In this document: positions 1-7,065 of the stretch, piece by piece | Position numbering within the stretch: position 1 is the stretch's first letter | How the letters are laid out: the number at the start of each line of letters is the position of its first letter | From: Rickettsiales bacterium UBA1997 | Lineage (GTDB): Bacteria; Pseudomonadota; Alphaproteobacteria; Rickettsiales; UBA1997 | Length of the DNA stretch: 12,599 bases | Direction of reading: 5' to 3' | Assembly: GCA_002335845.1 (NCBI GenBank) | Contig: DDCV01000085.1 | Coordinates: 1 to 12,599 of the forward strand | Program-made: the position numbers and the translations under genes | The notes under the pieces: generated by a model | Database searches by the model: none | What the model was told of the DNA's origin: nothing | Seen by the model: only the letters and a program-made list of their open reading frames with translations

Positions 1-1250
1 CTAATACCATCAACATCATTATATTTGAGGCCACTTTTATCTAGATCATCTTTTATCTTATCAATGATATTAAATTTAATATTATCAGCGCATGATATTC
101 TTATCTCTGGAGTTGAAAAAGTTTTGGGTAATGATTTGCGTAAATCGGAGAGTTTTTTTCCGGATTCAATTAAAATATTTATAATTCTTATGGCAGCGTA
201 AATGGCATCATCAAAACCATAATATTTATCGGAAAAAAAGATATGTCCCGACATTTCACCGGCAAGCAAAGCATTTTCTTGCTTCATTTTAGCCTTAATT
301 AAAGAATGGCCGGTTTTCCACATAATGGGTTTTCCGCCAGCTTTTGCTATTTCGCTAAATAAAATATTACTAGCCTTAACATCGGCAATAATTGTTGCTT
401 GTGGATTTTCTTTTAAAATATCTTGCGCGTAAAATACCATTAATTGATCTCCCCAAATCATCTCCCCTTCATCGTCAACAATACCAATGCGATCGCCATC
501 GCCATCAAAAGCAATGCCAATATCACAATTATTATCTTTTACAACCGTGATTAGATCTTGCATATTTTTAACATCAGTTGGATCTGGATGATGATTGGGA
601 AAATTGCAATCGATATCCTCATAAAGTAAAATATTATTAGCGGTAATTTTTTTAGTGATATTTTTTATTACATCTCCAGCAGCACCATTGCCACAATCCC
701 AAGCAATTGAAAGTTTTTTTGAATCTTTATCAATAACAAGATCTTGCATTATCCTATCGATATAATTATTGATAATTTGATGGCTCGCCAAAGATCCTTT
801 GGCATTGATAAAATCTTCATCAGCGCATATTTTAGCTAAATTAGTGATATCTTCACCATAAAATGGCCTATCTTTTAGCGCCATTTTAAATCCATTATGA
901 TCTTTTGGATTATGTGACCCAGTTACCATAATACCAGCATCGCAATCTAGATTAAAAACTGCAAAATAAAGCATTGGAGTTGGGCAAATTCCAATTTCAA
1001 AAACTTCAATACCTGAATCCAATAATCCTTGAATTAGGCGATTTTTTAAAGCAGGAGAGCTTTTGCGACCATCATAACCAACGGCAATTTTTTTTTGTGA
1101 GTTTTTGTTTAAGGCGCTAGCAAAAGAGCGACCTACATAATAAGCATCTTTGTCAAACAGGGTTTGATTGTAAACGCCACGAATATCATAAGATCGAAGT
1201 ATAGAAGAGTTGAATTTGTGCATTTGTTTATATTGTATAATTGATGCCAT
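1..1250 (-). CDS. Phosphomannomutase/phosphoglucomutase (AlgC/ManB type), 3' end cut by window edge
   Basis: Alpha-D-phosphohexomutase interconverting mannose-6-P/mannose-1-P and glucose-6-P/glucose-1-P in the cytoplasm, feeding LPS, exopolysaccharide and nucleotide-sugar synthesis. I translated 416 codons from the ATG at 1250. The N-terminus has SYDIRGVYN (residues 20-28), the catalytic phosphoserine loop TGSHNP (110-115, Ser112), the metal-binding loop DGDGDR (249-254) and the sugar-binding loop GEMSGH (331-336). These mark domains 1-3 in order. The frame is open to the left edge at DVDGI, so most of domain 4 (the phosphate-binding C-terminus, perhaps 40-50 residues) lies outside. An in-frame ATG at 1223 (residue 10) is a possible shorter start; neither has a Shine-Dalgarno. 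It lies 46 nt after thiG and could share its transcript. An A9 run sits near codons 52-55. The family is certain; PMM versus PGM preference cannot be told from sequence. Confidence 0.93.
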   Translation of the reverse strand, partial: MASIIQYKQMHKFNSSILRSYDIRGVYNQTLFDKDAYYVGRSFASALNKNSQKKIAVGYDGRKSSPALKNRLIQGLLDSGIEVFEIGICPTPMLYFAVFNLDCDAGIMVTGSHNPKDHNGFKMALKDRPFYGEDITNLAKICADEDFINAKGSLASHQIINNYIDRIMQDLVIDKDSKKLSIAWDCGNGAAGDVIKNITKKITANNILLYEDIDCNFPNHHPDPTDVKNMQDLITVVKDNNCDIGIAFDGDGDRIGIVDDEGEMIWGDQLMVFYAQDILKENPQATIIADVKASNILFSEIAKAGGKPIMWKTGHSLIKAKMKQENALLAGEMSGHIFFSDKYYGFDDAIYAAIRIINILIESGKKLSDLRKSLPKTFSTPEIRISCADNIKFNIIDKIKDDLDKSGLKYNDVDGI

Positions 1251-1296
1251 TTATCATAAAAAATAAGGCATAGATTGATAGGAAAATTAAAATTTC

Positions 1297-2085
1297 TTAA
1301 GCTGTGGCTGAGATTTTACCATCAATTGGTGAAGAGGCTGCGCCATATTTTTTTTTCGGCATTCTACCTGCTAAATAAGCCATTCTTCCAGATTGGATTG
1401 CTAATTTCATTGATTTGGCCATCAATATCGGATTTTTGGCGGTAGCGATAGCTGTATTCATCAAGACTCCATCACATCCCATTTCCATGGCAATTGCCGC
1501 ATCAGAGGCAGTTCCAACTCCAGCATCGACTATTACAGGAACTTTTGCTTGCTCTATAATAAATTCAATATTGAGAGGGTTTTGTATACCAAGCCCTGAG
1601 CCAATTGGTGCTGCCAAAGGCATTATGGCACAACAGCCAATATCTTCAAGCTCTTTAGCGACTATTGGATCATCGGATGTATAAACCATAACATCAAAGC
1701 CATCTTTGATTAATATTTCAGCGGCTCTAATGGTCTCGATAACTTTTGGATACAATGTTTTTGGGTCTGACAAAACCTCTAACTTAACTAGATTCCAATT
1801 ACCCACCGATCTTGCCAATCTTAAGGTACGAATCGCATCTTCAGCTGTAAAGCATCCTGCGGTATTGGGTAGGTAAATATATTTTGTAGGATCTATAAAA
1901 TCTTGCAACATTTGCTGATTTTTTTGCTCAACATTAACTCTTCGAACGGCTACCGTTATCATTTCAGCACCACTCTCTTTGAGCGCTAAAGCTGTTTGAG
2001 TAAAATCCTTATATTTGCCAGTGCCAATAATTAGGCGTGAGTTAAATTGATGACCAGCTATCTTAAAAGAATCATCTTGAGTCAT
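1297..2085 (-). CDS. thiG: Thiazole synthase ThiG
   Basis: Forms the thiazole phosphate ring of thiamine from 1-deoxy-D-xylulose 5-phosphate, dehydroglycine or iminoglycine, and ThiS thiocarboxylate. The 262 residues cover a complete (beta/alpha)8 barrel of usual length. RLIIGTGKY (17-25) opens the barrel; NLVKLEV (98-104) carries the Lys101 expected to form the Schiff base with DXP, with Glu103 beside it. [14 protein letters not shown] and [13 protein letters not shown] supply the phosphate-binding loops, and [10 protein letters not shown] is the last conserved strand. The ATG lies 5 nt after the cdsA stop, so the two are probably co-translated. No ThiS, ThiO/ThiH, ThiF or ThiE gene is in the window, so the sulfur carrier and glycine-oxidising partner must be encoded elsewhere. 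An A9 run encodes part of PKKKYG near the C-terminus. Family assignment is secure. Confidence 0.95.
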   Translation of the reverse strand: MTQDDSFKIAGHQFNSRLIIGTGKYKDFTQTALALKESGAEMITVAVRRVNVEQKNQQMLQDFIDPTKYIYLPNTAGCFTAEDAIRTLRLARSVGNWNLVKLEVLSDPKTLYPKVIETIRAAEILIKDGFDVMVYTSDDPIVAKELEDIGCCAIMPLAAPIGSGLGIQNPLNIEFIIEQAKVPVIVDAGVGTASDAAIAMEMGCDGVLMNTAIATAKNPILMAKSMKLAIQSGRMAYLAGRMPKKKYGAASSPIDGKISATA

Positions 2086-2090
2086 AAATA

Positions 2091-2843
2091 TTAGTTAAAA
2101 AAATTATTTGGAAAAAATGTTATCAAGAAAAGCATTGTTGGAGCAACAAGGACTATGCCATCAAGCCTATCTATTATTCCGCCATGACCTGGTATAATGC
2201 TCCCAGAGTCTTTAATAGAAAAAATTCTTTTAATCTTAGATTCCAATAAATCACTTAACTGCTCTATTATAGATAAGATAAGGCTGGCCAATACAAAAAA
2301 CATCACTCCACCTGAAAATAATATAGAGCTAATTAATCCAATTAATGAGCATGCAACTAAACCTCCAACAAGGCCTGACCAAGTTTTGTTGGGGCTAATA
2401 TTAGGAGCTAATTTAGGTCCTCCTATTGCCCTGCCCGCAAAAAAAGCAAAAATATCAGTCGACCATATAATTACAAACATCCATAGCAATATATATGGGT
2501 CAATTAGCCTTATTTGTATTATGCAATATATTGGAATCAGTATATAAAAAAATCCTATTAAGCGCCATTTTTTGTAATTCTTAGCACTTCGAGTTATATC
2601 AAGCCATTCGATTGTCATTATTATGGTGATGGCTAAAACTAAAATGAAGAAGGTGCTTGTAGAAAAGAAAATTGCGTGGATAGCAATTGGAACAAGTATA
2701 AGGGAAGAGGCAATTCTTAATCTAGTGTTTTCATTAGGTATAAATTTTTTAATATGGATGGATATTTTTTGAAGTATTTTTTTACAATAAGTTGTCAAAA
2801 AATTATTTTTAATAAGGCTTTTAAATTTACTGTCTTTTACCAT
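2091..2843 (-). CDS. cdsA: Phosphatidate cytidylyltransferase (CDP-diacylglycerol synthase)
   Basis: Inner-membrane enzyme converting phosphatidic acid plus CTP to CDP-diacylglycerol, the branch point of phospholipid synthesis. The CDS family signature is intact near the C-terminus: S202-x-I-K-R206, K211-D212, then [11 protein letters not shown] (218-228) with the metal-binding Asp residues. An upstream [16 protein letters not shown] segment (142-157) is also typical. Several hydrophobic helices span residues 45-130 and 157-250. The first 40 residues form a Lys-rich, non-hydrophobic extension; most relatives begin close to the first membrane helix. The start overlaps the end of uppS by 17 nt. 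An AAGGAG lies upstream but only 2 nt from the ATG, and it falls inside the conserved RERR codons of uppS, so it may be coincidental. No other ATG occurs before residue 76; a TTG at codon 16 is a possible alternative start. Product confident, exact start less so. Confidence 0.93.
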   Translation of the reverse strand: MVKDSKFKSLIKNNFLTTYCKKILQKISIHIKKFIPNENTRLRIASSLILVPIAIHAIFFSTSTFFILVLAITIIMTIEWLDITRSAKNYKKWRLIGFFYILIPIYCIIQIRLIDPYILLWMFVIIWSTDIFAFFAGRAIGGPKLAPNISPNKTWSGLVGGLVACSLIGLISSILFSGGVMFFVLASLILSIIEQLSDLLESKIKRIFSIKDSGSIIPGHGGIIDRLDGIVLVAPTMLFLITFFPNNFFN

Positions 2844-3537
2844 ATCTCCTTTCTCTATTGTTAAAATCTATAATAGCTAATTTAAGTTTTTTCTTGTTAA
2901 AATCTGGCCAAAAATCATTAATGAAGTATAGCTCACTATAGGCAATTTGCCATAATAAAAAATTGCTGACCCTAAGATCTCCAGCTGTTCTTATTAAAAG
3001 ATCGGGATCTGGCAAGTCTGAAATATACAAGTTTCTTGAGACTAATTCTTCATCAATGTCTTGAGGATCGATCTTCTTATCCCTAACGTCAAAAGCAATA
3101 TTTTTTACGGCCCTTGTAATTTCTTGTTTAGCTCCATAGCCAAAAGCTACATTCAGATTAAGGGCTTTGTTATTGGCTGTATCTAATTGTATTTTTTGTA
3201 TTTTGTCTAGAGTTTTTTGGGGTATTTTAGAAAGATCTCCAAAGATATTAATTCTAACATCATTTTCTATTAAAGGCTTGATGCTATTGCCGATATATTC
3301 GTCAAGTAAATTTAGTAGATTATCGATTTCTATTTTTGGTCTTTTCCAGTTTTCGGCAGAAAGAGCGTAGAGAGTTAAGTGTGTTATGTTATTTTCAATG
3401 CAGCCTTCTGCTATATTCTTAATATTTTCTACACCTTTTCTATGACCATTAAAAAGACTTAGATTGTTTTTCTTTGCCCACCTCGCATTGCCATCCATTA
3501 TTATGGCAATATGCTTTAATTGACTTTCTTGGCTCAT
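2827..3537 (-). CDS. uppS: Undecaprenyl diphosphate synthase (cis-isoprenyl transferase)
   Basis: Cytoplasmic, membrane-associated cis-prenyltransferase that extends farnesyl diphosphate with isopentenyl diphosphate to C55-PP, the lipid carrier for peptidoglycan and O-antigen. The 236-residue protein has the usual length. It opens with HIAIIMDGNARW (9-20) containing the catalytic, Mg-binding Asp15, followed by GHRKG (31-35) and YALSAENWKRP (57-67). The C-terminal substrate-binding block reads DLLIRTAGDLRVSNFLLWQ (179-197) and ELYF (202-205), ending in NRERRYG (227-233). In most homologues the motif reads RTSGE-x-R; here it is RTAGD-L-R, so the Ser is Ala and the Glu is Asp, while both Arg residues (183, 189) and Glu202 are kept. 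It starts 9 nt after frr stops and its 3' end overlaps cdsA. Confidence 0.96.
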   Translation of the reverse strand: MSQESQLKHIAIIMDGNARWAKKNNLSLFNGHRKGVENIKNIAEGCIENNITHLTLYALSAENWKRPKIEIDNLLNLLDEYIGNSIKPLIENDVRINIFGDLSKIPQKTLDKIQKIQLDTANNKALNLNVAFGYGAKQEITRAVKNIAFDVRDKKIDPQDIDEELVSRNLYISDLPDPDLLIRTAGDLRVSNFLLWQIAYSELYFINDFWPDFNKKKLKLAIIDFNNRERRYGKRQ

Positions 3538-3546
3538 AATTATTTA

Positions 3547-4098
3547 TTATATAGTCATTAGGTCGCCCTCTTTTTTAACTACTATCTCATCTATTTGCGT
3601 TACGAAATCATCAGTGATTTTTTGTATCATATCATTAAAAGCGTGAACACTGTCTTTGCCAACCTCATCTTCGCTTTTTTTAAATGAATCTATAATATCG
3701 CGACGAATATTTCTTATCGATATCTTGTTGTCTTCACCATATTTCTTAGCTAACTTAACCATCTCCATTCTTCTTTCTTGACTTAGTTTTGGAATATTTA
3801 TACGAAGCAAGGACCCTTCAACTACTGGAGAAAATCCAAGATTTGAATCAGATATTGCCTTCTCTACCGACCTAACATTTGAGTTATCCCATACTTGAAC
3901 GGATAAAGTGGTTGAATCTGAGGCAGAAATAGTGCTTAATTGACTCAATGGCATTAAAGAACCATAAACGTCAACTTTGACTGGATCCAGAAGAGCCGGT
4001 GTAGCTCTACCTGTTGAGATGCTATTGATATCACGCTTTAAAAAAGCAAGGGTTTCAGACATTTTAGTTCTACATTTTTCTAAATAAATATCAAACAT
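3547..4098 (-). CDS. frr: Ribosome recycling factor
   Basis: RRF, acting with EF-G to split the post-termination ribosome into subunits. The 183 residues match the family's usual length of about 185. Conserved landmarks are SISTGRATPALLDPVKVDVYG (26-46), PLSQLSTIS (50-58), the domain II strands around TTLSVQVWD, INIPKLSQERR (100-110), and the domain I helix SIRNIRRD (127-134) that carries the functionally important Arg pair. The three-helix bundle plus beta domain is therefore complete. It lies between pyrH (14 nt upstream) and uppS (9 nt downstream), the common proteobacterial order. No Shine-Dalgarno is visible before the ATG. Nothing is odd about the protein. Confidence 0.97.
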   Translation of the reverse strand: MFDIYLEKCRTKMSETLAFLKRDINSISTGRATPALLDPVKVDVYGSLMPLSQLSTISASDSTTLSVQVWDNSNVRSVEKAISDSNLGFSPVVEGSLLRINIPKLSQERRMEMVKLAKKYGEDNKISIRNIRRDIIDSFKKSEDEVGKDSVHAFNDMIQKITDDFVTQIDEIVVKKEGDLMTI

Positions 4099-4112
4099 AT
4101 TAAGATAAGAAA

Positions 4113-4826
4113 TTAATTAATAATGGTAAATTTACCATCTCCATTGATGACATTTTTTAATGCACTATCTTGCGATATGGAGAAGACGACAATAGGAAGA
4201 TTGTTATCTTTTGCCAGAGCGATCGCGGTTTGATCCATGACCCTTAAATCCTGCTTAATTACATCTATGTATTTTAAGCTTTGGTAGCGAATAGCATTTT
4301 TATCCTTCTTGGGATCAGATGAGTAAACCCCGTCAACTTGAGTACCTTTTAGAATTGCGTCGCAAGACATTTCAACTGCACGCAAAACAGCAGCAGTATC
4401 AGTTGTAAAAAATGGGTTACCAGTTCCAGCTGCAAAAATAACAATCCGACCTTTTTTTAAGTGCCTAGCAGCTCTTCTTTTTATATAAGGCTCACACACT
4501 GTGTCCATTGCAATAGCTGACAGCATCCTTGTTTCAAAGCCCCTTGTTTCAAGGGCACTTTGTAAGGCTAGTCCATTAATGCAGGTAGCAAGCATACCCA
4601 TATAATCAGCACTAACTCTTTCCATGCCCATCGCATTGTGAGAAATGCCACGAAATATATTTCCTCCACCAACTACCAAACATATTTCGCAACCTAGCTT
4701 ATGAGCTTCGATTATCTGTTTACATACCTTATCAATTGCCTCAGGGTCGTGACCGCTATCTTTTACTCCCATTAATGCCTCGCCTGAAACTTTAAATAAT
4801 ATTCTTTTAAATTCTAGGGAAGACAT
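4113..4826 (-). CDS. pyrH: Uridylate (UMP) kinase
   Basis: Hexameric bacterial UMP kinase of the amino-acid-kinase fold; it phosphorylates UMP to UDP with ATP and thereby supplies UTP and CTP. The 237-residue protein is full length. KVSGEALMG (12-20) is the N-terminal phosphate-binding strand, [10 protein letters not shown] (51-60) the glycine-rich loop, and [20 protein letters not shown] (74-93) the UMP-binding helix region. [17 protein letters not shown] (134-150) and [14 protein letters not shown] (165-178) form the acceptor and ATP-binding segments. The usual Ala-Asp-Pro reads Ser-Asp-Pro, a mild change. It sits between tsf (52 nt upstream) and frr, as in most proteobacteria. No Shine-Dalgarno is seen before the ATG. 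Confidence 0.97.
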   Translation of the reverse strand: MSSLEFKRILFKVSGEALMGVKDSGHDPEAIDKVCKQIIEAHKLGCEICLVVGGGNIFRGISHNAMGMERVSADYMGMLATCINGLALQSALETRGFETRMLSAIAMDTVCEPYIKRRAARHLKKGRIVIFAAGTGNPFFTTDTAAVLRAVEMSCDAILKGTQVDGVYSSDPKKDKNAIRYQSLKYIDVIKQDLRVMDQTAIALAKDNNLPIVVFSISQDSALKNVINGDGKFTIIN

Positions 4827-4878
4827 TAGTTAGATAGAAAATAAATTATAGGGATTGCAAAGTTAAAGAACTGCGATT

Positions 4879-5772
4879 TTATTTTTTACTCATCGCGGCG
4901 ACTTCAGCTGCAAAGTCATCCTCTTTTTTCTCAATACCCTCTCCCAAGACAAATATTTTGTATGAAGATATTTCTGTCTTTGAGTTTTCTTGAGAAAAAT
5001 TATCGAGTAAGTCTTTGATTTTAACTTTATCATCGATTACAAAACTTTGCTCAAGCAAAACAACCTCTTCATAATATTTTCTAATACGACCTTGTATCAT
5101 TTTTTCGATAATGTTTTCAGGCTTTCCTGAGCTTCTAGCTTGCTCCTTTAAAATATCAACTTCTCTTGCAAGCTTTGCTGAATCAACGCTTTCTATGTTT
5201 AGAGCTTCTGGCTTGGTTGCAGCAATATGCATAGTTATTTGCTTCCCTAGATCTTCAAGTTTGTTTTTATCAGCAGTTGATTCAAATGCTACTAGAACTG
5301 CTATCTTACCAATATTGTCTGAAATTTTATTATGGATATAACTTGCAATGATTCCATTTTCAACTTGAGCGTAATCAATTCTTCTAATATTTATATTTTC
5401 GCCAATCACGCCAATTTGAGCCTTTACTTCCTCGTCCTTATCAGCTTTAAATTTTTCTATATCGCCATCATATTTCAGAGATTCTTTTGATAAATCACTG
5501 ACGAAATCTTGAAATTTTTGATTTCTTGCTACAAAGTCAGTTTCCGAGTTAACTTCAATAATAGAAGCTTTATTGTTATCAACATAAACGGCAACAGCGC
5601 CTTCAGAGGTTATTCGACCAGTTTTTTTAGCGGCGGAAGATAAGCCTTTTTTTCTTAACCAATCAACAGAATTTTCATAATCATCATTATTTTCTTTTAG
5701 CGCTTTATTGCAATCTGATATTCCGCAACCAGTTTCTTCGCGAAGCTTTTTTAAAAGTGATAAATTGGACAT
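4879..5772 (-). CDS. tsf: Translation elongation factor Ts
   Basis: Guanine-nucleotide exchange factor for EF-Tu. The 297 residues begin with a UBA-like N-terminal domain, LLKKLREETGCGISDCNKAL (6-25), followed by the linker DWLRKKGLSSAAKK (37-50). The exchange motif TDFVARN (78-84) inserts its Asp-Phe pair near the EF-Tu Mg site. Two core subdomains follow, with HIAATKPEALN and the dimerisation region, and then LLEQSFVIDD and a short C-terminal helix. Length is close to the family's usual 280-310. It follows rpsB by 61 nt, the near-universal rpsB-tsf pair, so it should be controlled by the rpsB promoter and leader. No Shine-Dalgarno precedes the ATG. Confidence 0.97.
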   Translation of the reverse strand: MSNLSLLKKLREETGCGISDCNKALKENNDDYENSVDWLRKKGLSSAAKKTGRITSEGAVAVYVDNNKASIIEVNSETDFVARNQKFQDFVSDLSKESLKYDGDIEKFKADKDEEVKAQIGVIGENINIRRIDYAQVENGIIASYIHNKISDNIGKIAVLVAFESTADKNKLEDLGKQITMHIAATKPEALNIESVDSAKLAREVDILKEQARSSGKPENIIEKMIQGRIRKYYEEVVLLEQSFVIDDKVKIKDLLDNFSQENSKTEISSYKIFVLGEGIEKKEDDFAAEVAAMSKK

Positions 5773-5833
5773 AATTTACTTGTGATTTTTATTTAAAATT
5801 ATTTTTTGATATAAGTAGATTTTGCTATCTTAT

Positions 5834-6832
5834 TTATTCGGATGCTTTTTCTTTAGGGTCAGATTCTGATTTTATAGCATCTGTTTTTTTAGTTTTAATA
5901 TTTGCAACGGGATCTGCTGCTTTGTCAGCTGAGTCTTTTTTGACGATTTCTTTTTTAGATCTCGCGGGTTTTTCTTCAGATGCTGTTTCAGCATCTTGTT
6001 TTTTTGAGACTAAGGATTTTTTGATTTCTGAATTTTTGTTATCGATTGGGGATTTTGAGTTTTGCACAATAGTTTCGTAGTCTCCATCTAATTTAGATAT
6101 ATCAACGCCAGAATTTGCTAAACTTTCTTTAAATCCGGCTATGGCAGCGTCAGAGATTAGGCGGCAAATCAATCTGATTGACTTAGTCGAGTCATCATTT
6201 CCTGGTATGGGAAATGTAATATTATCAGTATTACAATTGGTATCAACAACTGCCATAACTGGTATATTAAGCTTAGTGGCCTCAAGCAGAGCTGTTGATT
6301 CTTTATTGATGTCTATTAGAAAAACTAAATCAGGATAACCTCCCATGGTTTTTATTCCCCCCAGGGTTTTTTCTAGCCTTTGTCTTTTACGCTCTAAATC
6401 TAACTTTTCTTTTTTATTATATCCTAGCTCATTATCTTGCAATTGATCTTCTATTGTTTTTAGAGTTTTTATTGATTTTGATACCGTTTTCCAATTGGTA
6501 AGCATTCCACCTAGCCATCTGAAATTTACATAGAATTGACCACATCTTTTTGCAGCTAGGGCGACTGAGTCCATGCCCTGTTTTTTAGTCGAAACAAAAA
6601 GAATTCTTCCGTTATTTTTAGCGACTTCTTTTACAATAGATAATGATTTGTTAAGATGATTTGCTGTCTTATCAAGATCTATTATACTTATATTATTGCG
6701 ATTAGCATAGATATATTTAGACATTTTTGGGTTTCTCTTCATGGTTTTGTGGCCAAAGTGAACACCAGCCTCAAGAAGTTGTCTAATAGAGAATTTTGGC
6801 AAGGAGAATTCTAGAGTTTTCGTTTTTGTCAT
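5834..6832 (-). CDS. rpsB: 30S ribosomal protein S2 with long charged C-terminal tail
   Basis: Small-subunit protein S2, which binds near S1 on the back of the 30S head-body junction. The core runs from about residue 11 to 245: FSIRQLLEAGVHFGHKT (14-30) with the NP-KM motif after it, FRWLGGMLTNWKT (104-116), a coiled-coil hairpin (about 122-155), GGYPDLVFLID (164-174) and IPVMAVVDTN (190-199), then IPGNDDS (209-215). The protein has 332 residues against about 240-260 in most bacteria. The excess is mainly residues 250-332, a low-complexity tail rich in Lys, Ser, Glu, Asp and Ala. There is also a short N-terminal extension of about nine residues (MTKTKTLEF); no other ATG fits better. A sigma-70-like promoter and a 128-nt leader precede the gene. 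It heads the tsf-pyrH-frr-uppS-cdsA run. Confidence 0.96.
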   Translation of the reverse strand: MTKTKTLEFSLPKFSIRQLLEAGVHFGHKTMKRNPKMSKYIYANRNNISIIDLDKTANHLNKSLSIVKEVAKNNGRILFVSTKKQGMDSVALAAKRCGQFYVNFRWLGGMLTNWKTVSKSIKTLKTIEDQLQDNELGYNKKEKLDLERKRQRLEKTLGGIKTMGGYPDLVFLIDINKESTALLEATKLNIPVMAVVDTNCNTDNITFPIPGNDDSTKSIRLICRLISDAAIAGFKESLANSGVDISKLDGDYETIVQNSKSPIDNKNSEIKKSLVSKKQDAETASEEKPARSKKEIVKKDSADKAADPVANIKTKKTDAIKSESDPKEKASE

Positions 6833-6960
6833 TTCTGTATTTAAATAAATTTGGTTAAATCACAGGCGATTCTGATCTTCTTTAAAAAAGACACCAAAAA
6901 TTGAACACCTGAAGAATATAAATCTTGCGATTTAGCTATATCTAGCGACCGTAAGAACTG
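6833..6960 (-). promoter_or_regulatory. Candidate structured 5' leader of rpsB
   Basis: About 128 nt separate the predicted transcription start from the rpsB ATG. The RNA can form a 6-bp closing stem, CAGGUG (6911-6906) with CGCCUG (6868-6863), one U-G wobble included. Inside it a smaller hairpin UCUUU/AAAGA is possible. A second short hairpin, GCUA-GAUA-UAGC, lies near the 5' end. There is no Shine-Dalgarno before the ATG. In E. coli, S2 represses its own rpsB-tsf mRNA, so an S2-binding leader is plausible, but I infer this from position and pairing only. It has not been matched to a family model. Confidence 0.4.
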
Positions 6961-6966
6961 TATCCT

Positions 6967-6994
6967 AAGATAAAAATCTTATTTTATTAGTCAA
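6967..6994 (-). promoter_or_regulatory. Sigma-70-type promoter for rpsB operon
   Basis: Reading the minus strand, TTGACT (6994-6989) resembles the -35 box and TATCTT (6972-6967) the -10 box, with a 16-nt spacer. Initiation would fall near 6960. It lies between the xseA stop and rpsB, where a strong ribosomal-protein promoter is expected. A 6-bp inverted repeat, TAAGAT-TTTT-ATCTTA (6981-6966), overlaps the spacer and -10. Confidence 0.55.
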
Positions 6995-7065
6995 CCAGTA
7001 TAAGTTGTTAATATATTAGATATTAGTAGTGATTTGATAGGCTTAAATCTTACAATGCAAACATT

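Noticed and set aside
1415..1684. Plus-strand open frame of 89 codons opposite thiG
   Set aside because: It is the antisense shadow of conserved thiG codons; no Shine-Dalgarno and no recognisable domain.
7020..7065. Terminator after xseA
   Set aside because: Only a 4-bp AATG/CATT stem without a T-run follows the stop; too weak to call.
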